Source of the DNA: Armillaria gallica | Lineage: Eukaryota > Basidiomycota > Agaricomycetes > Agaricales > Physalacriaceae | DNA length: 64,000 bases | Assembly (NCBI GenBank): GCA_037576215.1 | Contig: JBANDB010000001.1 | Span: 1,302,001 to 1,366,000 of the forward strand | Direction of reading: 5' to 3' | Made by a program: the position numbers and the translations under genes | Notes under the pieces: model-generated | What the model was told of the DNA's origin: nothing | Database searches by the model: none | The model's input: the letters and a program-made list of their open reading frames with translations, nothing else | Shown here: piece after piece, positions 1 through 11,599 of the stretch | Layout: each line of letters opens with the position of its first letter | Numbering within the stretch: the stretch's first letter is position 1

Positions 1-1039
1 GCCAATTCTTTTCTAGTCGGGAGACTTGCGCAACATCTGGAAGTGCCTGGGATGAGGCCACTGCATCAGCTCCATGCATTAGCACTGTGGTGACATCCAA
101 CATTGGTTCCTAGTCTTCTGCCATGGCTTGCTTCTTCTGCTTCTCTTGTTTCCGAAACTCTCTCACCCTTGCAGCACCTAAGGCACACTTCTTCTCCTTG
201 GCCACCTCCTTGATTCTCTGCTCTCTTTCTCACTGAGCTTTTCTTTCTTCAGCTGCATCAGATGCCTCTTTCTTCAGGTACGTGTCTTTTTCCCCTGGGC
301 CCCATTTCTTCCAACCAACAGCATCTAATGTTTTCTGTGTCCCGTTCACAGGTTTCCTCCAGTCACCAAAGGCTCTAAATGAATCTGAAGCAGTTGAAGA
401 TGTAGGTGAGGCAGTCTTGCTTGTGCTTCAAGTTGGAAACGGTGGAAGTTCATCATCTGAAGAGTCACTTGCTATGACTATCACATCGTTTCTTGACTTT
501 TTTGAAGGGTGAGGCTGCTGTGAGTCAGAATTGGTGGCAAGTGTTGGTGTGATAGGTGTTGATATCAAATCTCCATTGCTCTGAAGAACATCTGCCTTGC
601 ATTTGGAACGTGGTGGAATTTTGGCACCAGCATGAATAGCTGCCCGAATCAACCTCTCAAGCCATGCATCTTTGAACACAGTACAATCAATTTCGCTCTT
701 CAAGCAGACCTTCAGTACCTCCTTCAAGAATTTGATCAGATCCCCCGAAAGGTGTCGTCCTCGTTCAGAGAATTCAATTTTGCCATCAGGCCGATTCCAG
801 GTATCAAATGCAACCTCAAGACATCGCGAGAGAGCTGCCATTCCACCTGGATCCTCTTTCAAAATCTCTGGATCAAGACCAAAAATGTACTTGGATTCAA
901 CAGGGTCAAGGGGAAGGGCTCGAGACTCTGGGAGATGTTCAAGGAGTAGCTTTAGGTGGTTGATGTGTTCAATTAGGGATTTGGGGGGACCTGTGGATGA
1001 CTTAGAGCCTCTTGCACTTGTGGTAACTTCAGGTGCCAT
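1..1039 (-). pseudogene. Transposon-type Agaricomycete gene, 5' part with three in-frame stops
   Basis: The minus-strand frame opens at the ATG at 1039 and reads left off the window. The N-terminal ~200 residues are open to a TGA at 428-430. The same frame then continues through a TGA at 230-232 and a TAG at 110-112 without any frameshift, so this is one decayed gene. Downstream of the first stop it encodes a W-rich stretch (GWKKWGPGEKDTYLKKEA) followed by a long basic, Lys/Glu/Gln-rich helical segment (KKCALGAARVREFRKQ). That arrangement resembles the N-terminal region of mushroom DDE-type transposase genes as I remember them; no catalytic domain lies in the window. Each stop is one C-to-T step from Arg or Gln (CGA to TGA, CAG to TAG). 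The family call is an inference; the single frame with three stops is seen directly. Confidence 0.5.
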
Positions 1040-1485
1040 GGGAGAGTTGAAGACTTCGTGAGGTGAGGAAAGAAAGCAGAATACAGGATTGAAGGACACT
1101 GTTTGCAAGCAATAACTAATTAAGCCACTCTAGTGCTATTGTGCCAATGGTGTTCATTACCTTGTTGCTTATTTTGGCAACGGTAACGCATAACCATGCT
1201 GCCGTTTCCAAGTTTCTTTCGTTTCTTAGTGTAACACTCATATCTAGGTTTCTACTGTTCACGCACATACAGTAGGTGCTATGCTACAGCTACTTTCACT
1301 CACTGCTCCTTCATCGCACTTTCCTACCATTGAAAAACGGAATTCCTGTGGAATCCGCCCAGGCAACTGCCCATCCACTTTGCATCTGCCAAGTGATACA
1401 TTGTCTGCCTAGCCATATGCTATCCACCACTAAACTGCCTTGTTTCATGGGAATTTGACTAGCCTAGGCTCCAGGAGCTGACAGC

Positions 1486-1689
1486 TATCAACCTGAAGTG
1501 CCTGTGCCAGTGGATGGCAGAAGAATCATCCTTGAAAGAGCAGACAAATTGGCTGACAGCAGATAGCCATATATGGCTATTCTCAAACCAGACCAGATGA
1601 GGAAGGTGTTGCAGAGTGCACTCAATGATGCTGGGGTAGCTCGGGCAGCTGATTTCAGCGCGACAGCTCGTGTCAAATACCAGCTTTGA
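1486..1689 (+). pseudogene. Coding-like fragment with one internal stop
   Basis: One plus frame reads about 65 sensible codons (PVDGRRIILERADKL, KVLQSALNDAGVARAADF) interrupted by a single TAG that is one step from CAG, and ends in TGA at 1687-1689. There is no start codon and no recognisable family. It lies in CpG-poor sequence like the transposon-type gene to its left and is probably a transposon or gene scrap. Confidence 0.25.
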
Positions 1690-3190
1690 AGGTAAATTCA
1701 GAGCTATCGGAGCAGGCAGGTGTGGAAGCGGGGGCTGGATCTGGATCCACTACTATATAAGCATGCATAATGTACTTAGAAAGACAGTTAAATCTCACTT
1801 GCTCATAGTATGCTAAAGGAATAAATTCCACTACTCTCCTAAGCATATCTAGCCACATCTGAGCCTAGCATTGCAAGTGGATTGCAAGGAATTCCCCTTT
1901 TTCTCTCGCCATCTTCACACAACCGCTCTCAGTTCAGCATCCTAAGCGGACATTTGGACTACTTCTTTCTATCATATCTGCAGACAGAGCAGATTCCATC
2001 AAATCCCTTCAGAGCGGGTGGTAACCCTCCTTGCATATACAAAAGATCTTGCAGACACAGATGCAACTTTCTCTTACCAGAGAGTTTGCTAGCCTTACAT
2101 TGTGTTGAATATGCATCAGGACATACCACATCCTGGCAAGCAAGATATAAGGGAGCCCCAGGATGGCTGTGAGTCTGGGCAGCAGAGGAAGATTCAAAAT
2201 ATTTGGGACCCCTACTCAGTTATGCAACTGCATATAAGAGTTTGGCATCAAATTTCAGTGAGCTGACAATTCTTAGTTCGCTTCTCTTTGGCCAATATGC
2301 TTTAACCTAGATCTGTTGGCATCCCCCTCTTCTGATCCCTTCTATGGAAATTTCCTCCCTCTATGTCTTCCGTCTCTCCTCTGACCATGTCTCTCTCCCG
2401 TACCACCAGTGTCAGCTTCAATATTTGGTATCAGGACTATGCCAAGATGAGACAACATATTATGTTCTGGCGAGTGAGATACAGAGGCATGTAGAGATGG
2501 TGAAAGGGATGGATTGCATGTTGAAGGATTGGTTATTTAGGGAAAGTCACAAGTCCCATCTTTTGATCCATGATGGCTGATTGATGCTACAATAGTTGCC
2601 TACCAATTAAACATAAATGACAATATTCTTTTTTTGGCAGCAACTCTTGAAGTAGGCACACTGAAGTATTGAGTAGCCCCTTTCAGGCTGGTGTTGGTAT
2701 GAATTCTGTGACTGTTTATGCAGAAACAAATCCTTCATGAAGCAATCATGAAGGCATCTAGTTGCCAGTTCATAGATCCAATAGATCTGAGCTTGATCGG
2801 ACTTGATCTTGGTGTAGATCATTGGCATCTAAATTGAGTATGTCTTTGTTTATTGTTCAAGACATTGTTGAGGAAGGAGGGACCCAAATTTGTCAACGCA
2901 TGGTGCGTTGTTCTGAGATTTATTATATGAGTATTTGCCACCTACATGGGCATATTCACAACTCACTGCCTGTCTTACCCCCTGCAACACTCGAGTACAT
3001 ATCTGTGAGTGGGTCACATAAAGGATATAAGCGGATACCTGATATTCTTGCACTCCATCTAATGGTTTGATTATTAAATATTTCGACCTCCAAACATTGT
3101 AGAACTGTGAGCTGACTGCAACCCTGTAATTCTTCCAAGGCAAGTCTGTCATTAAGTCATTTTTGTGTTTAAACTGACACCTTTCTCAGC
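1690..3190. other. No gene seen
   Basis: AT-rich, CpG-poor sequence. Open frames are short and overlap on both strands, with no start, splice or family signal I can support. Confidence 0.4.
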
Positions 3191-3531
3191 AGATTTCATT
3201 GCCAGCCTTTTGAAATGGAAAAAACCTCACAGAGTCAATTCTGGGGACTGATGGTAACTTTTGGACCTTGGTAAGCTAGTATTAAGATTTTTGAAAAACT
3301 ACTTACTTGACCTTGTAGGAAAATTCCCTGCATCAAAAATCCACCAAATATCTCAAAAATAAGATGTTGCGGAGCAAAAATGTGGGTGAGAAAAGAGGGG
3401 TAAAATGCTTTCAATGGGGTGTTCAAGTTTCAACGGAATTCTGCTAACATTTGTAGTGCTTGCCTCTTCAATTTCGGACTCATTCCTGCCATGCTCGCAG
3501 TGGCCTACTTTGGCTAAGTAACTTCAGGGAA

Positions 3532-3619
3532 CTGGAAATCTATTAGCAATCTCCCCTCAATTGTTTGCTAACTGACTTACCTCCGGAGGCCATGATTCGT
3601 AGTCAGAGTCATCAGACAT
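3532..3619 (-). pseudogene. 5' scrap of a HET-family gene: first exon plus first intron
   Basis: Reading left from the ATG at 3619, the first exon encodes MSDDSDYESWPPE and ends at 3581. It is followed by a 49 bp intron (3532-3580) that starts GTAAGTCAGT and ends ATTTCCAG. The HET pseudogene at 39,158 begins MSDDYDNKPWPPAPV and has a 49 bp intron with nearly the same sequence in the same place, so the two are homologous. Downstream of the intron the similarity fades within about 20 bases and stops appear, so only a 5' fragment remains here. Confidence 0.55.
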
Positions 3620-4356
3620 TATGTCTCCTAAACACTTTGAAAGATATGCAGTTAAGGGAGTCCTGAACGAAAAGCTGTTTGCCTCAAGGTAGGCAGTGTC
3701 ATGTCACAGTTTGAAATCTTCGGACTGATGCGAGGTGTCATCATATGAACAATGACGGACATCTTCGTCCTCCCAAACTCATAGCAGCTTGTTCCGTGAA
3801 ATTTTACTTGAAAACTGGGAACAAGTTTATTATGTGAAGGATTAGGGAATGAGGCGAAGGGGTAAAATTTCTCAAAGACGGTGCATATAGGTTCTTGGTA
3901 TAGGCGCGCTTCCTATCCCCATCTGGATATCTAGCATTCGAGAACAACAGCTCTCATTTCTGCATAGCCCCGCGCTCTTCTTGAACAAAGATTGGCCGCG
4001 CAGCGAAACATCTCGAATGATCCAAAGAGGGTGTACCTGAAGCGGCAATAGTCTCTCTTCCGTCTGCAGATACCGAAATTATTTCCTATTTCAATTGATC
4101 ACCAACTTCCAATAGGGTTCAGTTTTTGCTGGATACGGTGGGATGGCCCAAGCTGATTCCAAAAAGACTATCGCTGCGCTCCAGATGAACACCGAAGATT
4201 GCGCTAATGATGAACAGGTAAAGCGCCCAAAGCTCCAGCTAAACACAGCGACACCCCAGGCTCATCCCATACAAATGGGGGTTAGTTAGCTTCTACCAAC
4301 GGGGAACCACATCTATCAAGTGCGTACACGGTAATGGGACGCTACCTAGGTCAAAA

Positions 4357-6041
4357 TCAGATGAAGGTAGCGGTGGATTTAACAAGAATCAAACATAGTG
4401 TCCAATAGCTCGATACTAACGGGTGATGGAATCGACGGACATGAAGGAACTCGAGAGCCCCATACCACATGAAATTCGAGGCTCTCCCAATTCGGAACGT
4501 AGATTGACAGTAACAGAGCAACGCTTCGTCATTGCTTGACCTCAACGTTCGGATGTTGGAGACGTCTAAATGCCCAAATCTCTTGCTTTGGTCCAACCAT
4601 CAGCGAAGTTACCACAAATCGATAGGTTCACCAACGACGGCAATCCCATTATAAGCCACAGGAAGCTCTCGTGTTCCATGGGATAACCTCCGAACTACTC
4701 TATCAGATGCAGCGTGCTGATTGGTGGTAGGATCAATCGAAGAATGCCGCAAACGCACACTCGAGAGTTTCGATGAGCCGTCAATCAGAATGTTCCCCCA
4801 AAGTCTTGCTACCACGAAGAAACGTTTGAGATTGGGACAACATGATGTGCGGAAAAGTCGTACGAAAGAATGCAGAATCGCTGTCGACAAGTACCCGCCG
4901 GCGGAGGTTGTGGGTCCAAGGGGTACGGATTCAGCCTTGGGAAGGTCCAGCCGTAAGTCGACTATGAGTGCATACGCTCTGATCAATGCAAGCTGGCCAT
5001 AAACATTTGGGATTATAGTATTGATGTGCTGCCATAGTCCTGGATACGATATGGAGATCTCCCGCCAACGTCGCATGGCGTGGCAAATCCTCCACACCAC
5101 TGAGGGATCCATAAGAGTCGGTTGTGCGTTCGAAAGGCGATACGTCCGATAGAACATAGTCCTGGATCTACTAGGGTAGATTGCTGATAATCGAAAACGC
5201 ACGCCGTTAAACGCCGACCCGATGGAATTAATCCGTGAAGACGAGTGGGGTGCTCCGCTTGAAAGTAGCCTCTTCGCGAGGAACGAGATGTACGGGTATC
5301 TCTAGACTTTGAGCGGCGCTGACGAGACATTTGCATCAGCACTGGCCTTGCCCGTGATCCCAGCGACTCACCCAAACGCCTACGAAGGCGGTAAACGGTT
5401 GATAATGAAGCGACAGGCAACATGAATTTGTCTCACATCGCGGTTCTAGATTTCGTCGCAGCCTCCCATAGAAAATGCAAAAACGCGAGACAGTCGACTG
5501 ATCTCGTGCGTCAATAGAGATTCAATCATGAGGAGTTTTTACATACCTCGGAGATCTGTCTGCATCAGAGCTTATCATGAAGTCGTCCCTATCAATATCT
5601 GCATGCTATCTCTCGAGCCCATCCCAACGAACACCGGATGAGCCGGAATCCCACCCGGAGGGAAGGTGAAGAAGGTGGGTAGCTTTGTAAGGTCATGAAG
5701 TCGGTTGAGGAACAAAGTGCAGAGCGACGGGAGCAGGTCAAGAAGTCGTCAACGATACCGAGCGTTGGTACCTCTACGCATTGAGATACGGGAGTCCCAT
5801 TCGTCGTAAAAGGTGAGACTGGCTCATCGTGACAATAGCATCGCGCTTAAAGACACGTTACTACTGGATGATAGAGAGCGAAGGGGAAGATATGGGGATC
5901 TCCAGCAGTCGATGAAGTAGTCAATGCCTGGTGCAGCCTTCTCATGAGGCCCGATACTTTCAGGTGCACTAACGAAACGTCGTTGCCTATGGTCCCAACA
6001 GGCTCATAAACAGAACCTTTCGAGCTCGTCATCCTACACAT
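4357..6041 (-). pseudogene. F-box protein pseudogene (repeat copy F1)
   Basis: The clearest block is the minus frame at 5202-4609: VVWRICHAMRRWREISISYP, then GLWQH. This resembles the end of the Agaricomycete F-box motif, where an LC.IC..WR.IA.STP.LW pattern is usual. It is followed by leucine-rich-repeat-like segments such as CPNLKRFFVVARLWGN. Upstream exons (6041-5430) are split over several frames with stops. Related copies lie at 41.5-43.8, 30.2-31.4, 52.7-53.7 and 34.7-38.3 kb, which supports a real ancestral gene. F-box proteins recruit substrates to SCF ubiquitin ligases; nothing here looks functional. Confidence 0.5.
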
Positions 6042-6372
6042 CCATCAGGATTCATTACGATTTCGAGCGACGACCAGTACGTAGGAAGGAGGCGAGGGGC
6101 ATTCCAATGCACTGGGCAAATCTTTCTTGATTAGACGGGAGCGACTGTTGGGCTGAAGAAAGTGGTGCAACGAGGACTGTGTCTGGCGACCTGAGTGAGT
6201 TCCAGGTGACTTTCGGTGTGGTGCTCATCGATGGGTTCCGTGATGGTGGGAACGTGGGAAGCTCTGAGCCCGCGCGTGATCATCACGGTCCTATGGCTCA
6301 GTTACCAACTCCCTCCACCCTGACAGAGACACCCAGCTCCGAACCCACGACGCTAGCATTGGACGTAGAGTC

Positions 6373-6397
6373 GGACGACGACGACGACGACGACGAT
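6373..6397 (+). repeat. (GAC)n Asp-coding trinucleotide run
   Basis: A short run of GAC codons gives a DDDDDDDD stretch. The same spot in the related copies near 44,160 (+) and 55,170 (-) carries fewer units, so the run has changed length since duplication. Confidence 0.7.
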
Positions 6398-6559
6398 GAA
6401 GCTGACAAACTTTAAACTTGCAGTAGCAGGGATCGTCAGAAGTCCGAGGTTCGATCGGGCAGTCACTTGCTCCCAAGCTTCGACAGCGTTCAAAGCAACA
6501 TGAAGGACTTCGCGGCCAATCTCGACTACCGGCGCTGGAAAGGCGTGGTCAAGCCGGCA

Positions 6560-7245
6560 CATCTCTGACCGAACGTGTGTGACCTGGGTGAATGGGTGGG
6601 CTCGCTTCTCGCCTACGTACATGCCTTCTCGCCGCTCTGGGGATGCTATGGGTGACGATGGAGCCAAGTCTGAGGTACATTGGCCTTTAGTCAGGGTGGT
6701 CGACTACTGGCGCGTCTCTGACCGAACGCGCGCGATCTGGATAAATGGATGCGCGGGTCCTCTCATGGTATTTGGTACGTGCCACCGCCTTCTTCGCTCC
6801 TCCACTTGGACTCATTGGTTATTCTCGATTAGCGCACGGCCCCTAGACATACAGCCATTCACAATACGGCACTTCCCTTCCCAGCCAGCCATCGCCGAAT
6901 ATACTTCCCTCGCCGAAACGAAGTCGCCTCCCCTGCCTATCCACTCTGTTTCGGGCGACAGGTTCCTTAACATCCATGCCGATCGATTCCCGTTGCTATC
7001 ATCGTGGGCGTGCAGGACTACGAATGAAAGGCGCCGATACGTCGACTATCCTGTCGTGGGTGTCCTGCAGATGACTGATGGGCCAAGAGACGACGATGTG
7101 TCCTCGTGCGTCAACAGGCCAGCGAGAATGTTTACAAGAAATTCTTGGAGGTGGGTCTTCCCCAGTTGAGAGTCATCTACCGACTGCCTTACTACCCTGA
7201 CAGAGATTACAGGCAAACCTATCGAAAACAAGCAAGATCCCATGG
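6560..7245 (+). pseudogene. brr2: BRR2-derived fragment, second helicase cassette (copy J)
   Basis: Blocks matching the C-terminal helicase cassette of the U5 snRNP helicase Brr2 appear in order but in shifting frames. They are an LDKWM..SSHGI segment near 6,740 (the DLGEW..PSHAIFNF region), RRYVDYPVVGVLQMT near 7,040, RCVLVRQQASENVYKKFLEV near 7,100-7,155, and ITGKPIENKQDP near 7,205-7,240. A BRR2-type AFSQGG segment occurs near 6,685, out of its normal order. Frameshifts and stops rule out a working protein. Homologous scraps are at 44.3-45.1 kb (+) and 54.6-55.3 kb (-). Confidence 0.7.
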
Positions 7246-8199
7246 TAGGATTCTTCGCTTTTAGCATGATACTGAACTGAACTCGTTCTCAAATATCTTG
7301 CCTACACAGACGGATCGGATGATTGAAGCTGGAGGGTGAGACTGACCGCAACAGTGATGATGCCACGGAGGGTAATTTGGAGCTGCTCGTGTTATTCTCT
7401 TGCTGTATTGCGGTCGCCAATAAACGTCGGTACACGTAGAGCGGGAACATCTTGTGAAAAGCAAAGCGGCTGTCATGCAGCTTTGCCAGCATACATCTTA
7501 TTGCCCTTAGGCGTGAATTACTACACCGTGGTTTTATTATGAAGGGTCTGGACCTCCCCGAGTAACGATCTCAGAGTACACACCGACCCGCCGAGTCAGC
7601 TAGGCACCATCGAGGAGTTACGTCGCTGAAAGAGAGGGACATCAAAACAGAGCAAGCGTAAAGAAGATACGCGACGTACACGAAGCGAAGAGAGGAGGGC
7701 GTGTTGTATAGTTCAGTCTCTTCGTCGGAGAAGCTGAATCCAGAATGCGAGCTCCGAAAGAGTTTCATGATTTTCGTAACGCGCCCCCAGAAAATGATGT
7801 TACCTGCTGCTCTACGTTTATTAGCACAGTGACCCTCTACATGATCACATTCTCACCACTCAATGCCTGAAATCGACTTTTTCACGCGGACGAGATGTAC
7901 GGATAGATTTCGAGGGGCGCTACCAAGATATCAACGCCAGCCTTCAGCGACTCACATACCGAAAGCGTCGAGCCCGCCGTTCCATATGTTCATCACGGCT
8001 GGCGAGGATATCCATCAGCAACCAAGCATCTAAGGAGTTGATAAACGGGAGATGGGCCAAGTAACCGCGGGCGAAACCTTGTGCGGCGATGCAATGAAGT
8101 GGGCGGACCATAAGGATTAGTCGGTCGCATGTACGTGGTGGGAGGATTTTCGTGGGTTTGACTGCGGTGGTGGGGTGTCTGGTAGTCCGCTGTAGTGGT

Positions 8200-10290
8200 A
8201 TTGAGTGAGGGTCGTGCACCGCTTTGTTGGTGGGACGAAAGCATCTGGATCGATATCGTGGTCCACGCGATGGTCGGAGCGTGAGAACATCTGGCGAGGA
8301 CGCGCTAGTGGCGTGACCGTCCGAGCCAAACCGAGGTCACCGATGATCATCCCCCCTGCCTGTCACCCAACTGACACTCGTCCCTAACTCTGCGACGCCA
8401 GCAAGAGGCGGTTCGAACCTATAATCAGCGAAGCAACTCGTCATGGAGCGGAAGGCTGACGACGAAAATAGAGAAAAGTTGGACGGCGAGGCTCTGCCTG
8501 AGGATGGCGGCCAAGTCGACAAGGACATCGAGTTGTACTCAGTGGCATTTCACAAGTCTGTCAAATTCATGTTCCTCATCCTCTGCGCATGTTTCACGTT
8601 CACGACGGGCAATCAAGACGGCATGGTCCGACGGATATTCTCGACAAAATATCGGCAGCCGTAAGTCTATCATGCAACGGGAACTCTCCCAGCTCCTCTG
8701 AACGTTTTCCCAGATTTCCGATTGCTGGAAATTTTGCATCTCTCTATCCTCTTAGGATCGGGACCACAACGAACAGATGTGTTTAAACGATGGGCTACCG
8801 GCCATTCCCATTTCTCCTTCTCTCCCTCGTTCTCCTGCTCCATATCCCACTTCAACGACCACGACGATAATGGCGTCAAGTTCATTGAGCTTCACGGTCT
8901 GGCTACACTCGAACCTCCCGATGACACTCGGCCCCGACTAGCAAGAGGACATCGAACCTATACATACCCGGCGATCAGATCTCTCAACGTCTGAAGGGTA
9001 CCGACTATGGCGCGATCCCGAAATGGAGCGGACTGACTACGAGTCACAAAGAAGAGTTTGGAAATACGACAACAGTGGGGAGGCGAGGTTGGTGTACAGG
9101 TCCAAAGTCGATAAGGACATCGTCGCTGTACTCGGCCGACAAACTTCGACTACCCCAGACTACCACGGTTTCGCCAAAGTTCGCGTCATGATCTGGTGCA
9201 TCAAGTTCACGTGAATGGACGTTGACGACGTCGAAGTTGCTTGGCGCGAGAAGGGCATAGACTGGATTCTTCGCGAACTAGCGGGAGACCGTCAGACGAC
9301 AGCACACCCGTTCACAATCCCCAAGCCCCGCCGCGTTCCCAGCAAGCGTTGCAAAGGTAGACTTGTTCAGTTGCACCTGATTTCCTAACTGACTATTCCT
9401 TGATACTTAGACCAAGGTTACCATGCTTACAATCCCGAGCTCTCCAACTTGTTCGCCTCACACCCATCAAACACGTTTGCTTTACAATGAACGTGGTCCG
9501 TTTCTGGAGAGCATCAACACTCGAACAATCTGCCGCATAGAGCAAACTGACGAGGACGTACATCTCGTCGACTATTCTCCTCGATGATCAGGATGTAGCC
9601 ACATTCTTCCACTTCGACGCACTACAACAGTTCATAAGCTTCAAACTTGGATTCGACCTATCAGCTGCGTCTTTGAGAAGATTTATGGCGGTGCCGAATC
9701 ATCTTGAATACCGGAAGTTGATGGAGAGGTCATTCTCTTACGGTTCTCCACCAACGTTACACTGAAGAATAAACAAAATGTCATCGGGCTCGTACCTATA
9801 TCTCCACCAGTGACTTTACTCCGAAACTACGCTTTCAAGTATCTCATTCTTCCCTACCCCGACGCCTCTTCCGCAAGGAGTTTGAGAAGATCGCGCGTCC
9901 ACTGTAGAAACATCTAACAAGATACATCGGGAGAGAATATATACTTCATTGGTGCTCTCACCGGCAGCGGAAAGACCGTTTGTGCCGAGTTTGCTTTGCT
10001 CAGACGATGGAGCTGTTTGTATTGAGCCATACCAGGAGATGGTCGATCAGCGGATGAAGGAACGCTCGCTGTGCCAGCGGGACATCCTTTCTCGTCGATG
10101 GCATCAGCGGAACTTAGCGTCCAGAATATCGGACTTCTGATCGCTGATGAGGTGCAACTAGTTGGAGGAGAAGCAGGTCCTACATACGAAGCGATCATTT
10201 GAGCAGGCGATGTGTCTGCGCAAACAGAAGTCAAGACTCTTGTTTAACGTTGTATGTGGGGTTTTACTTGCGCATGCAAGTGTGAACATA
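8200..10290 (+). pseudogene. brr2: BRR2 pseudogene, longest colinear copy (copy A)
   Basis: Pieces follow the order of the Brr2 protein. They are an acidic N-terminal region (8,440-8,560), VMIWCIKF and GIDWILRELAGDRQ (9,180-9,290), and the end of the exon before cassette 1. An intron follows at 9,357-9,410. Then come RLLYNERGPFLESINTRTIC and IEQTDEDVHLV (cassette 1, motif II region), IYGGAESS and IPEVDGEVIL (Sec63-like region), and KYLILPYPDASS. Cassette 2 follows with ENIYFIGALTGSGKTVCAEF (Walker A, ~9,930) and IGLLIADEVQLVGGEAGPTY (DExD/H, ~10,125), then VSAQTEVKTLV. Frameshifts and stops occur throughout. The intron shows that it arose by DNA duplication rather than retroposition. Cassette 1's P-loop exon is absent. 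Brr2 unwinds U4/U6 during spliceosome activation; this copy cannot. Confidence 0.85.
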
Positions 10291-10613
10291 CTGCTAATCT
10301 TCAATTCTCAGCTAGATATGTGCCTTCTTTGTTGGACTTTACGTTGGCGCATTGCTACTTCCGTCGACTCCTACCCAACGATGTCAAGTCGCTCTCGCCT
10401 GGGATATTGACAAAGATGATTGCGCTATTCTATCCAGGGCAGAAGATGGAAAACTGATACTTGGTCATTGGCAAGCCCTCAACGTAACAATATGAGTCGT
10501 CAAATGGGTAACAGTGACACGGAAGTTGGTCAATGTAGAGATATGTTACATCTGTGTCGGATGCGAAAGAGAACATTACATGCAAGTACAGCCAAAATTC
10601 TGCAAAATAAAAA

Positions 10614-11350
10614 TTACTCATCACTGTCAGTCCTAACCTTCTTCCGCGGCAGTGAGTCACTTCCCTGCCAGTGGACCATACTAGAATCCGTTTTACCCCT
10701 TTTGAAGGGGAGTGTCTCCCACTTCATCCCAGACTCGCCCTTGTTCTTGAAGTTGTTCAGCATGATGTCGTAAAGAGCCTGAGCTTCATGACGTTTCTTC
10801 ATAGGGCACCAGAGGTGCCATCGGGAATGCGTTTCAAGAACTATTCAGGTATGATGATGTCTTCTTTTTTGCTCTGGTGTTCCTCGTCTATCTGGAATTG
10901 GATGCTGATAGCAAAGATTGAACTGCGCAGGAGGAAGAAAACGGTTACTGTCCAAGATGGGACTGAAGAGTACTCGTAAAAGACCCGTCTATCTCCCTTC
11001 TGCGGGCCCACCAGTCTGAAAGTATCGGCTCCGTTGGTTGCATCCTTGTTCCCTTCGATTGAGGTCCACTTGCCGTCACAATGGGCATAAATTTCTTCCA
11101 CGGTGAAAGGTCTGGATTCATCAAGAGATAGGCTGCCCTTGTCGGACAAGTAAAAGATGAGTATCTCCACACCCTTTAGCTTCTTCTCTTCGTTCAAAGA
11201 AACACTGCAACCGATTCCCAGGGTAATCACCCCTTCAAGTTCCAGTAGTAACCTTAAGATATCCCGGATGACCTTCTCCCTTGCCTCTGAGTATCCAACT
11301 TCAACGATGATATGGGGAACTTGTACTGGAGAGGCAATTTGTCCCTGCCA
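10614..11350 (-). CDS. Hypothetical protein, possible nuclease-fold domain, probably with introns
   Basis: A minus frame runs PHIIVEVGYSEAREKVIRDI, then about 20 residues on reaches VSLNEEKKLKGVEILIFYL and FRLVGPQKGDRRVFYEY. It then meets a plausible 57 bp phase-0 intron (GTAACC..TTCCAG) followed by IDEEHQSKKEDIIIPE. The last segment, in another frame, is MKKRHEAQALYDIMLNNFKN, ending near LPRKKVRTDSDE at 10,614, a basic nuclear-signal-like tail. The IVEVGYS strand followed by a helix recalls PD-(D/E)XK-type proteins found in basidiomycetes, but this is weak. A TAG lies between the two last segments, so it needs either another intron or a frameshift; it may be broken. No function is assigned. 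Confidence 0.3.
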
Positions 11351-11405
11351 GTATAGTTGTTCCCGTGGTCAAAGATGAGAACGAACGGTTTGTTTTATAT
11401 GTCCC

Positions 11406-11597
11406 TTGCGAAGTGGAGTGGAGGTGTCGCGGAGCTTCGACAGGTCGCTGGAAGTTATGAATGGAAAAAACAGTGTGGTTAAGCGTGAGAGGGAGGATAC
11501 TAGTAGCGGGGAGATGGATTCCAATGAAGACCGCGAAGAGATGTCGGTGCCGTCTGTTCCTCCGCTTCCAAGGAAAAAGCGAAAGCTCCGTGATTAG
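11406..11597 (+). CDS. Possible C-terminal exon with nuclear-localisation-like tail
   Basis: A plus frame encodes VVKREREDTSSGEMDSNEDR and ends in PPLPRKKRKLRD. The bipartite basic and acidic composition looks like a nuclear protein's C-terminus. Its upstream exon is not resolved and the opposite strand carries another candidate gene just to the left, so this is tentative. Confidence 0.2.
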   Translation: MRSGVEVSRSFDRSLEVMNGKNSVVKREREDTSSGEMDSNEDREEMSVPSVPPLPRKKRKLRD

Positions 11598-11599
11598 GA

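Larger units (their letters stand above)
3865..10300 (+). repeat. Large duplicated unit, copy 1 (F-box plus BRR2 fragments)
   Basis: This stretch is colinear with 40,990-45,476 and, after a LINE insertion there, with 50,159 onward. Shared landmarks include AGCATTCGAGAACAACAGCT (3,935 and 41,070), the F-box block, the BRR2 helicase block near 7.0/44.8 kb and the sequence around 7,690/50,165. Copy 1 keeps many CG dinucleotides where copy 2 has TG or CA. I set the left edge where similarity to copy 2 begins; the right edge is approximate. No terminal repeats or target-site duplication were found, so whether it is a mobile element or a segmental duplication is open. Confidence 0.7.

Noticed and set aside
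4142..4216. 5' exon MAQADSKKTIAALQMNTEDC.. followed by a GTAAAG donor
   Set aside because: The two other copies (30,030 and 41,270) have stops or shifts in this frame, and the opposite strand here belongs to the F-box unit.
6579..7169. 196-residue plus-strand ORF as a new protein
   Set aside because: Its pieces match Brr2 in several frames; the single long frame is a shadow of the decayed helicase exons.
8200..10290. Functional BRR2 gene
   Set aside because: Multiple stops and frameshifts are present and the first-cassette P-loop is missing.
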